This document shows positions 1-7,798 of a DNA stretch of 10,872 nt, one piece after another. The notes beneath the pieces are model-generated. The model was not told the origin of the DNA. It ran no database searches and saw nothing but the letters and a program-made list of their open reading frames with translations. Made by a program: the position numbers and the translations under genes. The stretch's first letter is position 1, and each line of letters begins with the position of its first letter. The stretch covers positions 1 to 10,872 of the forward strand of contig JBJSXB010000360.1 in NCBI GenBank assembly GCA_046086245.1, in the 5' to 3' direction. Origin of the DNA: F1-20-MAGs016 sp046086245. Its GTDB lineage: Bacteria > Planctomycetota > Planctomycetia > Pirellulales > UBA1268.

Positions 1-487
1 TGCCCAACCGCCACGGTCGTTCGGAGCCAATGCCCATTGTAACGATGTGAATGCAGAGCGAACCGACCAGGGACACACAACCCGCCGCGAGCCGGCGGCG
101 CGGGCCGCGCGGGCCGTCGGGGGTGATCGTGAGGTTCCCACGCCGGGCGCGGTCGGCGAGCTGCCGCAGCACCACCGATCCACCGTGGAACGTGCTCCCG
201 CGGACGACGCCGAAGCCCATCATCCGCGCCACCTTGTCGAGCACGTTGGCGTCCCAGTGTCGCGAGAGGAGCATCGAGATGTTGGCATGCCCACGGAGAT
301 GGAGTGGCAGAAGGATCGCCTCGTGCCAGAAGACGTAGATCTTCGCCCCACGATAGTCGGGGTGCACCGGATCCGCCGTCGGATCGCCGAAGTCGGCCCG
401 GTAGTCGAGCGTGCCCATCCAGTGTGGGATCGTGCTGGTCGCGAGCAGCGCCGTCGCGCCGATGGCCAAGGGCGAGGTGATCTTCAC
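1..487 (-). CDS. DUF374-type lysophospholipid acyltransferase, N-terminal 162 residues (C-terminus outside window)
   Basis: Proteins of this family (LPLAT-like, DUF374) are membrane-associated acyltransferases thought to move an acyl chain onto a lysophospholipid or lipid-A-like acceptor. The frame is open from a GTG at 487 to the left edge. GGAGGG lies about 10 bases upstream of that GTG, which decides the start. Seen in the translation: a hydrophobic N-terminus (about residues 5-20), FWHEA at 53-57, LLSRHWDAN at 73-81 (the SRxxD signature), VVRGSTFHGG at 94-103, and TPDGPRGPR at 122-130, the most diagnostic motif. A final ERPWRLG (156-162) also fits the family. The usual SRHxDGE reads SRHWDAN here. 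The gene follows dapF after 33 bases in the same reading frame, so the two are probably co-transcribed. The family call is firm; the substrate is unknown. The C-terminal part cannot be assessed. Confidence 0.88.
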   Translation of the reverse strand, partial: MKITSPLAIGATALLATSTIPHWMGTLDYRADFGDPTADPVHPDYRGAKIYVFWHEAILLPLHLRGHANISMLLSRHWDANVLDKVARMMGFGVVRGSTFHGGSVVLRQLADRARRGNLTITPDGPRGPRRRLAAGCVSLVGSLCIHIVTMGIGSERPWRLG

Positions 488-520
488 CGCTGATGGTCCC
501 TCCGTGGATCGGTCGCGGCG

Positions 521-1408
521 TCAGCCGCCGTACCAGACACCTTCGAACACTTCCTCGGCCGGGCCGGTCATCGCCACGCCGGCACCGGACGACCAGTCGA
601 GTTCCAGCTCGCCTCCCGGGAGTTCGGCGACCACGCGATCGTCGGTGCGTCCGGCGAGCGCTCCGGCGACACACACCGCGGACGCGCCGGTGCCGCAGGC
701 CTGCGTGACACCACTGCCCCGCTCCCACGTGCGCATCCGCACCCGACCGCGATCGATCCGCTGCACGAAGTGCACGTTGGTCCGCTGCGGGAACGACGGG
801 TGGCGCTCGATCACCGGTCCGACCGACTCCAGCGGCACCGCGGCGACGTCGCGGCACCAGAAGATGGCGTGCGGGTTGCCCATCGACACGGCCGACAGCC
901 GTGGCTCCACGCCGGCCGCATCCCACCACGGCGACCGCATGCCGAGCATGTCGGTCGGGCGGTCGATGAGCCGATCCCCATCCCCGGCGCCGGCGAACGG
1001 AATCGCCGCCGGCTCGAGGATCGGCGGCCCCATGTCGACACGCACGCGCGACGAGCGCGGGCCGACGCGCTCGACGACCACGGTGAGCAATCCACGCCCG
1101 GTCTCGATCGTCACCGGCCCCGGCGACGCGTGGCCGCGGGCCACGACCAGGTGGGCGACGCAGCGGATGCCGTTGCCGCACATTTCCGCTTCGCTTCCGT
1201 CGGCGTTGAACATCCGCATCCGCGCGGCGGCGCTCGTGGACGGCTGGACGAGGATCAGGCCATCGCCGCCGACGCCACGGTGCCGATCTGCGATCGCCGG
1301 CGCGAGCCCGGCGGGATCGTGGGGCGCGGGGTCGCGGAAGCAATCGACGTAGACGTAGTCGTTGCCGGCGCCATGCATCTTCACGAACGGCAGCGGTGGT
1401 CGTGCCAT
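521..1408 (-). CDS. dapF: Diaminopimelate epimerase
   Basis: DapF converts LL-diaminopimelate to meso-diaminopimelate in the cytoplasm. This is the penultimate step of lysine synthesis and supplies the peptidoglycan cross-linking residue. It works without cofactor through two cysteines, and both are visible: Cys77 in EMCGNGIRC and Cys238 in TQACGTGASA. Other family signatures are the N-terminal KMHGAGNDYVYVD (10-22), HRGVGGDGL (43-51), MFNADGSEAE (66-75) and SMGNPHAIF (175-183). From ATG 1408 the protein is 295 residues, slightly over the usual 270-285. That start puts KMHGAGND at its normal distance from the N-terminus. An in-frame ATG at 1456 would add 16 residues and cannot be excluded; neither start has a strong ribosome site. 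The gene lies 91 bases downstream of the AsmA-like gene and 33 upstream of the acyltransferase, which suggests an operon. All catalytic residues are present, so an active enzyme is expected. Confidence 0.96.
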   Translation of the reverse strand: MARPPLPFVKMHGAGNDYVYVDCFRDPAPHDPAGLAPAIADRHRGVGGDGLILVQPSTSAAARMRMFNADGSEAEMCGNGIRCVAHLVVARGHASPGPVTIETGRGLLTVVVERVGPRSSRVRVDMGPPILEPAAIPFAGAGDGDRLIDRPTDMLGMRSPWWDAAGVEPRLSAVSMGNPHAIFWCRDVAAVPLESVGPVIERHPSFPQRTNVHFVQRIDRGRVRMRTWERGSGVTQACGTGASAVCVAGALAGRTDDRVVAELPGGELELDWSSGAGVAMTGPAEEVFEGVWYGG

Positions 1409-1499
1409 GGGTTTTCCGACTCCCGGATCGATCGCCCCGGTGAACTGGTGGTGCATCACTGTAGCCGTCCGCCGCCGCGTTCGCCCGGGTGCCGCGCCG

Positions 1500-4400
1500 T
1501 CAGCGGAGCGCCGCCGTCGGGCCGGTGGCCGTTCGGATCGGCTGCCGCGATTGCAATTGCTGGAGTGCGGCGGTGAGCGTGGGAAACACCTCGGTGGTGA
1601 CCTCCGGCTCGGCGAGCGTACCGTCGACGTGGACGAGCATGAATTGACCGCTGGCACCACCGAGCATCCGCTTCATCGCCGGCAGCTGCGCTTCCGAGTC
1701 GCCCATGATCGATCGCATCGTCAACGCGACCCGCGAGTCGAAATCGATCTCTCCGTTGCCGACGAGGCTGATGGCGTCGCCGGAGAGTTCGATCGTGTCG
1801 AGATACGCGTGCGGGCCCTCGATGCGGAAGTCGACGACACTCGAGCTGAACGCCCGGCGGTCGGGCGCCTTCACCTGCAGCACCTTGAGCAGGGCGACCA
1901 TCAACGGCAGTTCGTAGACATCGGCGTCACGGAGCCGCACCTGACCGCGTCCGGCGAGCGAATGCGGCCCGGCCCTCGAACCCTGTAATTCCGCCACCGC
2001 GTACACCCGGCCGCGGTAGCGGGGCGCCCGGCCGGGCACCGGAGAGGCGTCGGCGCTGAGCCGCTCGAGGTCGGCCTCGCCGAGGGCGAGGGCCACGTTG
2101 AAGCCTCCTCCCTCCCCCGAGACGACGGAGCCGTCGAGCGTGAGCGTGCCCCCCGCCAGCCTGGCGGTGAGGCGGCGCGGGGCATCGGCCGGACCGGCGA
2201 CCGCGGCGCTCCCGAAGCGGACGCCGTGGCCATCGGCGAGGAGGGGGCCGGCGACGTCGGTGAGTTGATGCCCGCGCCACTGGGCACTGTCGATCGCCAC
2301 ATCGCCGCCGGCGTGCCAGGCACGCCCGTCGCTCGCTCCGACGAGCCTGACGCCGCCGTGGACGTGCTCCAGCGGCACGCCGACGTCGAGGCTGCCCTGT
2401 TCCATGTCGAAACGCATGTCCCAGGTGGCCGCGGCCGGGCCGGGGCGGCCGTCGGGCCCGGGTGCGGTCGAATAGACGTCGAGGATCCCGTCGAGCGAGA
2501 GCAAGCCGCGCGGCTGCACCGCGTCGATGGCGCCGCGCAACCGGGCGGGCATCGCCTGAAGGAGATCCTGGTCGACACGGAAGCGATCGGCGGCGAGCCG
2601 CTCGAACGAGACGTGCCATCCGCCATCGGGTTGGAAGCGGCACGTCCCCGCCGCGGCGACGGTGGTGCGGGCATGGGAGCCGCGCACGTCGTCGAAGCGG
2701 AGGCGCCCGTTCTCCCACGCCAACCGCCCCTGGAGTCGCTCGAGCCGATACGGGAACCATGCCGGCTCGATCGACACGGTGTCTCCCTGCGGCCGCGCCT
2801 CGAGCACCACGGTCGTCTGCCGCGTCTTGACCCGGTGGCGCACCGTGGCGGCGAACTCGGCATTGCCACGCGGATCGAGATCATCCCAGATCGTCTGCAC
2901 GCCGCGCGGCAGGGCGTCGCGGAGTTCGCGTTCGAGCACGACGCCGGAACCGGCCAGATCGAGCGTCAGCTCGCCATCGCCGTCGGGTAGCGGCTCGAGC
3001 CGACCGGAGCAGCGCACCGTGCCGGTATCGTTGACGCCGGCGACGTCACGGATCGTCCACAGACCGTCGTCCATGCGGACGTGGCCGCTGACACGCGACA
3101 ACGGGTAGGGGAAGCCGGCGTAGCGCAGGTTGCAGTCCACCAGCCGGATCCCGAGGCGGTTGGCCTGCCCGGCGGGCAGCGACGGGGATCGTTCGTGCCG
3201 ATAGACGAAGTCGAACGTCCCCTCGGCCTGCAGCGCCCGGACGATCGCGCTGCTCCGCGCGGGCATCGCCGCGAGCAACCCGTCGTCGACCCGCATCCCG
3301 TCGCCGCGCACCTCGAGCGCGCCGACGGTGCCGGACGGCTCGGTGCGGAACGAGCCCTGCACGTGCACCGGATGCCCGCCCGCCTGACCGGTGAGGTGGA
3401 TCGACAGGGCCGTGCCGTCGAGGATCACCGTGCCCACGGTGCGGTCCACGCGGTAGGGAAAGCGATAGTGCGTCAGCGAGGCGTTGCGGCAGCGGACGGT
3501 GACGCGTGGTTCGATCCGGCCGGCGCGGCGTGCCAACTGCGCGCGGAGATCGATCTCCCCGGCGGGAAGGAGCTTCCGCCACTGGGCCGCCCAGGCCTCG
3601 GGCAGCAGCCCCTCCCATTGGCGGCCGACCGTCAGCCGGTCGGCCTCGACGACGAGGTCGAAATCGGCGTCGGCCGACCAGCCGGCGATCCGTCCGCCGC
3701 CGCGGACCAGCGTCGCCCCCGAATGGGCCTCGAGGTCGCGGACCACCAGCCCGGCCCGATCCGCGGTGAACGCGGCGACGGCGGCCGACAGTGGGAACGG
3801 GAACGCGGCGTGTTCGAACCGTCCCCCTTCCAGTCGTCCGGCGACGGAGACGACCGCGTCGGCGGGCGACGCCAGCGACCCCGCGACATGACAGTCGAGC
3901 CCGACGCGTCCGCGCACGCCCGCGACCCAGCCGGGGTCGCCGCCGTGCGCCGCGACGGGCAGCAGGGCCATGAGCCGCGGCCCGACGTCGAGGCCTTCGA
4001 TCCGTCCGTCGAGCGTGAAGGTGTCGCTGGCGGGGACGAGCGTGCCCTCGATCGCTCCCCGCTCGAACAGATCGCCGGCGAACCCGGCGCGGAGCCGCGC
4101 GGTGCCGTCGGCGAGTGGTGCGAGTTCGAAGGCCATCTGCCGCAGCGTGCAACGCGACGCATCGCCGACGCCATCGAGCAGCACGGTCGCATCCTCCACC
4201 GACACGGGAATCAACGGCGTTGCCTCCCGGCGGCGGTCGAGGAGCCGGGCGACGCTCCAGCGGTCGCCGCGCCGAACCGCGTGGACGACGGGGCGGCGCA
4301 CATGGACGGCCGTGATCCGCGGCGTGCCGCCGGCGAGCTCGGCGAGCGTCGTGCCGCACGCGAGACGCAACTCCTCGACCCACACCATCTGCCGCCACTG

Positions 4401-4646
4401 CTGCGGCAGGGCGGGGTCGATCACCGACAGTCCGCGGACGACGATCCCCTGGCCGCCGTTGATCGCGGCCGACTGCACCCGCACCACCAGCCCGGGCCAT
4501 TCGGCCGCGAGCCGTGCTTCGACCCTGCGGCGCACCTCGCCGTCGAGGCGCGACGGCCCGAGCGTGGCGGCGGCGATCACCGCGGCCACTCCCAAGGGCA
4601 GCGACCAGCGCACGAGCGTCCAAAGGATGTCGTTGACCGTGGTCAC
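1500..4646 (-). CDS. Large AsmA/TamB-like envelope protein with tandem repeats
   Basis: This 1048-residue protein has one N-terminal membrane helix (about 9-30), followed by a long domain rich in beta-strand-like alternation and a C-terminal AsmA-like region (about 895-1010). That region holds GRGQVRLRDADVYELPL, then VVDFRIEGPHAYLDTIELSG and NGEIDFDSRVALTMRS, the typical pattern of the family end. AsmA-like proteins such as YhdP, TamB and YdbH of E. coli span the periplasm and are implicated in moving phospholipid to the outer membrane; that this one does so is inference. FPY/FPF motifs recur at 282, 396, 512 and 631, with a weaker copy near 757, marking units of about 115-125 residues. The start is a GTG at 4646 with no clear ribosome site; it keeps the whole membrane helix. 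The gene heads a probable operon with dapF and the acyltransferase. The exact family (AsmA, YhdP or TamB type) is uncertain. Confidence 0.85.
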   Translation of the reverse strand: MTTVNDILWTLVRWSLPLGVAAVIAAATLGPSRLDGEVRRRVEARLAAEWPGLVVRVQSAAINGGQGIVVRGLSVIDPALPQQWRQMVWVEELRLACGTTLAELAGGTPRITAVHVRRPVVHAVRRGDRWSVARLLDRRREATPLIPVSVEDATVLLDGVGDASRCTLRQMAFELAPLADGTARLRAGFAGDLFERGAIEGTLVPASDTFTLDGRIEGLDVGPRLMALLPVAAHGGDPGWVAGVRGRVGLDCHVAGSLASPADAVVSVAGRLEGGRFEHAAFPFPLSAAVAAFTADRAGLVVRDLEAHSGATLVRGGGRIAGWSADADFDLVVEADRLTVGRQWEGLLPEAWAAQWRKLLPAGEIDLRAQLARRAGRIEPRVTVRCRNASLTHYRFPYRVDRTVGTVILDGTALSIHLTGQAGGHPVHVQGSFRTEPSGTVGALEVRGDGMRVDDGLLAAMPARSSAIVRALQAEGTFDFVYRHERSPSLPAGQANRLGIRLVDCNLRYAGFPYPLSRVSGHVRMDDGLWTIRDVAGVNDTGTVRCSGRLEPLPDGDGELTLDLAGSGVVLERELRDALPRGVQTIWDDLDPRGNAEFAATVRHRVKTRQTTVVLEARPQGDTVSIEPAWFPYRLERLQGRLAWENGRLRFDDVRGSHARTTVAAAGTCRFQPDGGWHVSFERLAADRFRVDQDLLQAMPARLRGAIDAVQPRGLLSLDGILDVYSTAPGPDGRPGPAAATWDMRFDMEQGSLDVGVPLEHVHGGVRLVGASDGRAWHAGGDVAIDSAQWRGHQLTDVAGPLLADGHGVRFGSAAVAGPADAPRRLTARLAGGTLTLDGSVVSGEGGGFNVALALGEADLERLSADASPVPGRAPRYRGRVYAVAELQGSRAGPHSLAGRGQVRLRDADVYELPLMVALLKVLQVKAPDRRAFSSSVVDFRIEGPHAYLDTIELSGDAISLVGNGEIDFDSRVALTMRSIMGDSEAQLPAMKRMLGGASGQFMLVHVDGTLAEPEVTTEVFPTLTAALQQLQSRQPIRTATGPTAALR

Positions 4647-4716
4647 GCGTAGGCCGCAGCGCAGGAGTCGGTGCCGCGCGGCATCGCCCGCGCGCCACCC
4701 GCAGGATGGGGGCGGG

Positions 4717-4746
4717 AAGGTACGGAGCGGCGGCGCGCGGGGTCAA
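4717..4746 (-). promoter_or_regulatory. Predicted sigma-70-type promoter of the AsmA-like/dapF operon
   Basis: Read on the minus strand, TTGACC (4746-4741) and TACCTT (4722-4717) are separated by 18 bases. Transcription would start near 4710, about 64 bases before the GTG. The -10 region lies inside the 15-base block GTACCTTCCCGCCCC (4723-4709), which recurs at the same place in the lipoprotein promoter at 7821-7835. The -35 matches the consensus at five of six positions; the -10 is weaker. Prediction from sequence only. Confidence 0.45.
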
Positions 4747-4802
4747 GGCGGCCCCACCCCGCCTGCCCCGTCTTCCCCGTTCCCCCGGTTCCGCCGGCTT
4801 GC

Positions 4803-4808
4803 TATAGT
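4803..4808 (+). promoter_or_regulatory. Possible -10 element of the MFS transporter gene
   Basis: TATAGT at 4803-4808 matches the TATAAT consensus at five of six positions in otherwise very GC-rich DNA. At 17-base spacing the -35 position (4780-4785) reads TTCCCC, a poor match. If used, the transcript would have an untranslated leader of roughly 130 bases. That leader carries a hairpin, GACCGGC (4821-4827) pairing with GCCGGTC (4841-4847) around a 13-base loop. The rest of the interval 4647-4943 holds the divergent operon promoter and no supportable gene. Confidence 0.35.
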
Positions 4809-4943
4809 GCCGCTCGCTTCGACCGGCCAACGGGGAACCCGCCGGTCCATCGTGCGACGTGCCGCGACCGTCGTCCGTCGGTCAGTCACCGCGCGTGCCG
4901 AGAAATACACCGCGGCTGCCTCGTTCCCCTCGGAGACCCGCCC

Positions 4944-6644
4944 ATGGACCGCACGACGACGTACGAGGACGGCACGGCGAGCCATGGCGGCGTCAACGCC
5001 CAGCGCCTCCTGTGGGCCGGGTTCATGGCGATCCTCGCCGCCGGAGTGGGCTTCTCGATCCGGGCGGGCATTCTCGGCCAGTGGGCCGAGCAGTACGGGT
5101 TCACGCAGACCGAATTGGGCGCCATCACCGGCGGCGGCCTCACCGGGTTCGGCATCATCATCCTGCTCTCGAGCCTGATCGCCGACCGGATCGGCTTCGG
5201 GCCGCTGATGTTCGCCGCCTTCGTCATGCACCTGATCAGCGCCGGCTTGACGCTCGCGACCGGGGCGGCGTTCGAGGCCGGCGGCAAGCCGCTCGCCTTC
5301 CAGTGTCTGTTTTGGGGCATGTTCCTCTTCGCCATCGGCAACGGCATCGCCGAGGCGGTCGTCAACCCGCTGGTGGCCACGCTGTTCCCGAAGAACAAGA
5401 CCCACTACCTCAACATCCTCCACGCCGGCTGGCCAGGGGGCCTGATCCTCGGTGGTTTGGCGAGTTATTTCATGGCTGGTGACGACGACACGAAGCCCAT
5501 CGCCTGGCAGCTGCAGATTTCGTTGTTTCTCGTTCCCGTGATCCTCTACGGATTGATGATGATCGGCCAGCGCTTCCCGCGCAGCGAGGCGAGCACGTCG
5601 GGCGTGTCGTATCGCGACATGCTCGGTGAGTTGGGGCTCGCCGGTGCGGCCGTGATCTGCGCGCTGCTCGCGCTGTTCTTCAAGAGCGACCTCGGGTTGA
5701 CGCCGACGGTCGCGGCCGCCATCGCGGCAGGTCTGCTGGCGCTGTTCGGGGCCGCGACCGGCTTTCGCTTCGGCCACCTGCTGCTCGCCGCCCTCCTCGT
5801 GATCCACGCGTTGGTCGGGTACGTCGAGCTCGGCACCGATTCCTGGATCTCGAAGATCACCGGGGCGATCATGGCGAGCCCGGCGAACGGCCTCCTGCTG
5901 TTCGTCTATACCTCGGCGCTGATGTTCGCGCTACGGTTCTTCGCCGGACCGATCGTCGAACGAATCTCACCGCTGGGGTTGCTGGCGGTGTCCGCCCTGT
6001 TCGGTGCGGGCGGCCTATGGCTCCTCGGCAACGCCGAGGGGGCGGTGATGTGCGTCGTCGCCGCGACGATCTATGGAATCGGCAAGACGTTTCTCTGGCC
6101 CACGATGCTCGCGGTCGTCAGCGAGCAATTTCCCAAGGGGGGAGCGATCACGATCGGCGCCGCCGGTGGCGTGGGAATGCTGTCGGCCGGCCTGCTCGGT
6201 GGACCGGGTATCGGCTTCCTCCAGGATCAGAACGCCTCGCAGCATCTCCAGCGCGCCGATCCGGCGGTATACGAGCGTTACAAGTCGCCCAAGGAGAACG
6301 AGTTCCTGTGGATGAAGACCGCGGGGCTCGACGGATCCAAGGTCGGTATGCTCGCCGACGGTGGCAAGGAAGCCGCGCGGGCCCTGAAACTCCTCGAGGA
6401 GGAGAAAGCCAAGCCGGAGGCGATCGCCGCCCAGCGGGCTCTCGTCGAGTGGTGGACCGGTTCGGCCAGCGCGACCGCGGCCGCCGACAAGGCTCTCGTG
6501 GACGATGCCGGCCTGTTCGGCGGACGGCGGGCACTGATCCTCACCGCCCTCGTTCCAGCGGCGATGTTCGTCTGCTACTCGCTCCTCTTGGCATGGTTCA
6601 GGGCCCGGGGTGGCTACCGGGCCCGCGCCATGCACGGGCACTGA
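4944..6644 (+). CDS. Major facilitator superfamily transporter with a soluble insert before the last helix
   Basis: A 566-residue inner-membrane carrier with about 12-13 hydrophobic helices: roughly 21-46, 56-80, 86-106, 117-145, 155-177, 187-207, 227-246, 253-270, 276-297, 313-335, 343-362, 365-393, 400-425 and 529-551, some possibly not spanning. The first half has an ADRIGFG loop (80-86) between helices 2 and 3, as in MFS proteins. Motifs such as GNGIAEAVVNPLVATLFP (132-149) and NILHAGWPGG (157-166) recall the sugar/fucose-permease-like branch, but the substrate cannot be read from sequence. Residues 426-527 form a charged, largely helical soluble stretch that standard MFS carriers lack. 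The ATG at 4944 is preceded by GGAG at 4932-4935 with 8-base spacing. The open frame continues upstream to 4671, but that part is arginine-rich and not protein-like, so I exclude it. The gene stands alone, divergent from the AsmA operon and convergent with tilS. Confidence 0.88.
   Translation: MDRTTTYEDGTASHGGVNAQRLLWAGFMAILAAGVGFSIRAGILGQWAEQYGFTQTELGAITGGGLTGFGIIILLSSLIADRIGFGPLMFAAFVMHLISAGLTLATGAAFEAGGKPLAFQCLFWGMFLFAIGNGIAEAVVNPLVATLFPKNKTHYLNILHAGWPGGLILGGLASYFMAGDDDTKPIAWQLQISLFLVPVILYGLMMIGQRFPRSEASTSGVSYRDMLGELGLAGAAVICALLALFFKSDLGLTPTVAAAIAAGLLALFGAATGFRFGHLLLAALLVIHALVGYVELGTDSWISKITGAIMASPANGLLLFVYTSALMFALRFFAGPIVERISPLGLLAVSALFGAGGLWLLGNAEGAVMCVVAATIYGIGKTFLWPTMLAVVSEQFPKGGAITIGAAGGVGMLSAGLLGGPGIGFLQDQNASQHLQRADPAVYERYKSPKENEFLWMKTAGLDGSKVGMLADGGKEAARALKLLEEEKAKPEAIAAQRALVEWWTGSASATAAADKALVDDAGLFGGRRALILTALVPAAMFVCYSLLLAWFRARGGYRARAMHGH
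6601..6624 (+). repeat. Perfect 8-bp inverted repeat in the last codons of the MFS gene
   Basis: GGGCCCGG (6601-6608) pairs perfectly with CCGGGCCC (6617-6624) around an 8-base loop. It encodes the cytoplasmic tail RARGGYRAR. A very stable RNA hairpin 20 bases before the stop could protect the 3' end or slow polymerase. It lacks a T-tract, and the repeated Arg-Ala codons could give the symmetry by chance. Confidence 0.4.
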
Positions 6645-6661
6645 GACCGTCCGACGCCGAG

Positions 6662-6689
6662 CGATCCCGGTCAACGATCGGTGGGATCG
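6662..6689. terminator. Candidate bidirectional terminator hairpin between the MFS gene and tilS
   Basis: CGATCCC (6662-6668) and GGGATCG (6683-6689) form a 7-bp stem around a 14-base loop that itself contains CGATCG. It sits across the tilS stop codon, within a 26-base gap between two convergent genes, which is where a shared terminator is expected. No T-tract follows on either strand, so a classical Rho-independent mechanism is doubtful. Confidence 0.3.
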
Positions 6690-7747
6690 GCGACGTGTCG
6701 TGGCGACGTTCGTCGCCGCCCGATCGCGACGGCCGATGGCCGGCGGCGTTCGGCGCCGGCGGTGATGCCGCCGGGAAAGTCTTCGGCTCCACGAGCCTGC
6801 CCGCGGCCGGCCGCCACGATCAGATCCGCCAGTCGGGCGTAGTGCCTTTGCCCCATGTGCCGGCGCGGCCAGCCCTCGCGGCGCCACAGCACGGCGAAGA
6901 CCTCGGCGACCAGATGCGGATCGCATCCGGCCAGCGCCGCCGCGTCGATCAGCACCGTGCCGTCGTCGCGTTTCGTCGCGTGGGCTTCGAGTAGCCCCCG
7001 GGCGGCGCTTTCGAGCAGCGCCGCAGCCGCGCCCGCCTGCCGGCCGAGGCGGACGAGCGCTGCCGATGCGGCCGGATAGGGCCCGGCCGCGAGGCGCGGG
7101 AGCACCTCGTGCCTGAGGTAGTTGCGGGAGAAACGGCGATCGGCGTTCGACTCGTCCTCGCACCAGGGCATACCGCGCTCCCCGAGGAACGCGCGCGGCA
7201 TCGCTCCCGGCATGTCGAGGAGCGGACGGATCAGGTCGACGCCATCGCCGAGACGGCGTCGTGCCGGCATACCCGCCAAGCCCGCCAACCCGGTGCCGCG
7301 CGCGATCCGGTGAAGGATCGTTTCCGCCTGATCGTCGGCGGTATGGGCGACGACGACCGACACGGCGCCGCACGCACGGGCGACGGCGAGCAAGAACCGG
7401 TAGCGCAACCGCCGCGCGATCCCTTCCCAGCCCTCGCCACGGTCCGCCGCCGCCCGCACCGCCACGGCGCCGATCCGGCAGGGCAGCCCCGCGGTGGCGG
7501 CGAGCGCCGCGACGAATTCGGCGTCGCGGGCGGCGCCGTCGCGAAGGTCGTGGTGGGCGTGGGCGACGGTCACCGCGGGGGCCACGTCGCGATCGCTCAT
7601 CAGGCGGACCACGCCATGGAGCAGTGCCACGCTGTCGGCTCCGCCCGACACGGCGAGCACCGCCGGTCCTTCCCAAAACCCCAGGGCGTCGAGGGCCCGG
7701 GACAGGTGCGGCAGAAACGTGGCGGCAGGGGGTAAGGCGGGAGACAT
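6671..7747 (-). CDS. tilS: tRNA(Ile)-lysidine synthetase
   Basis: TilS uses ATP to attach lysine to cytidine-34 of the CAU-anticodon tRNA-Ile, changing both its decoding (AUA instead of AUG) and its charging. It is an essential cytoplasmic enzyme. The N-terminal PP-loop domain carries SGGADS at 34-39 (ATP binding), followed by the HAHHDLRDGAARDAEFV segment, AHTADDQAETILHRIARGTG and LAGLAGMP, and then SRNYLRHEVLP, all in family order. HAHHDLR replaces the commoner HxxHGLR. At 358 residues the protein is shorter than the E. coli enzyme (about 430). It appears to lack the C-terminal TilS domain, ending in an arginine-rich tail; compact forms exist, for example in Aquifex. The start is ATG 7747; its ribosome site is weak, but the PP-loop spacing supports it. 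In-frame sequence upstream to 8506 is antisense to the lipoprotein gene and is excluded. Confidence 0.94.
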   Translation of the reverse strand: MSPALPPAATFLPHLSRALDALGFWEGPAVLAVSGGADSVALLHGVVRLMSDRDVAPAVTVAHAHHDLRDGAARDAEFVAALAATAGLPCRIGAVAVRAAADRGEGWEGIARRLRYRFLLAVARACGAVSVVVAHTADDQAETILHRIARGTGLAGLAGMPARRRLGDGVDLIRPLLDMPGAMPRAFLGERGMPWCEDESNADRRFSRNYLRHEVLPRLAAGPYPAASAALVRLGRQAGAAAALLESAARGLLEAHATKRDDGTVLIDAAALAGCDPHLVAEVFAVLWRREGWPRRHMGQRHYARLADLIVAAGRGQARGAEDFPGGITAGAERRRPSAVAIGRRRTSPRHVADPTDR

Positions 7748-7798
7748 GCCCCGATTGTGTCCCGGCGGTCCGCGGGGGGGGAGGCCCGCCAAGCGGCA

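Noticed and set aside
487..523. Possible readthrough fusion of DapF and the acyltransferase, since both lie in the same frame across one TGA
   Set aside because: A GGAGGG ribosome site lies just before the GTG, and TGA is the stop of every complete gene here, so separate translation is the simpler reading.
1409..1660. N-terminal extension of dapF into the AsmA-like gene
   Set aside because: It overlaps the end of the AsmA-like gene, and DapF normally begins just before KMHGAGND.
3081..4652. Long plus-strand open frame (523 codons) opposite the AsmA-like gene
   Set aside because: It has no recognisable motif, is rich in Arg/Gly/Asp/Pro as expected from the complement of GC-rich codons, and is fully antisense to a gene with family features.
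4671..4943. Upstream in-frame extension of the MFS protein by 91 residues
   Set aside because: The extension is low-complexity Arg/Pro sequence and covers the predicted -10 element; ATG 4944 has a good ribosome site.
4743..5807. Minus-strand open frame opposite the MFS gene
   Set aside because: Its translation is dominated by Arg, Glu, Gln and Gly with no hydrophobic or motif structure, so it is an antisense shadow.
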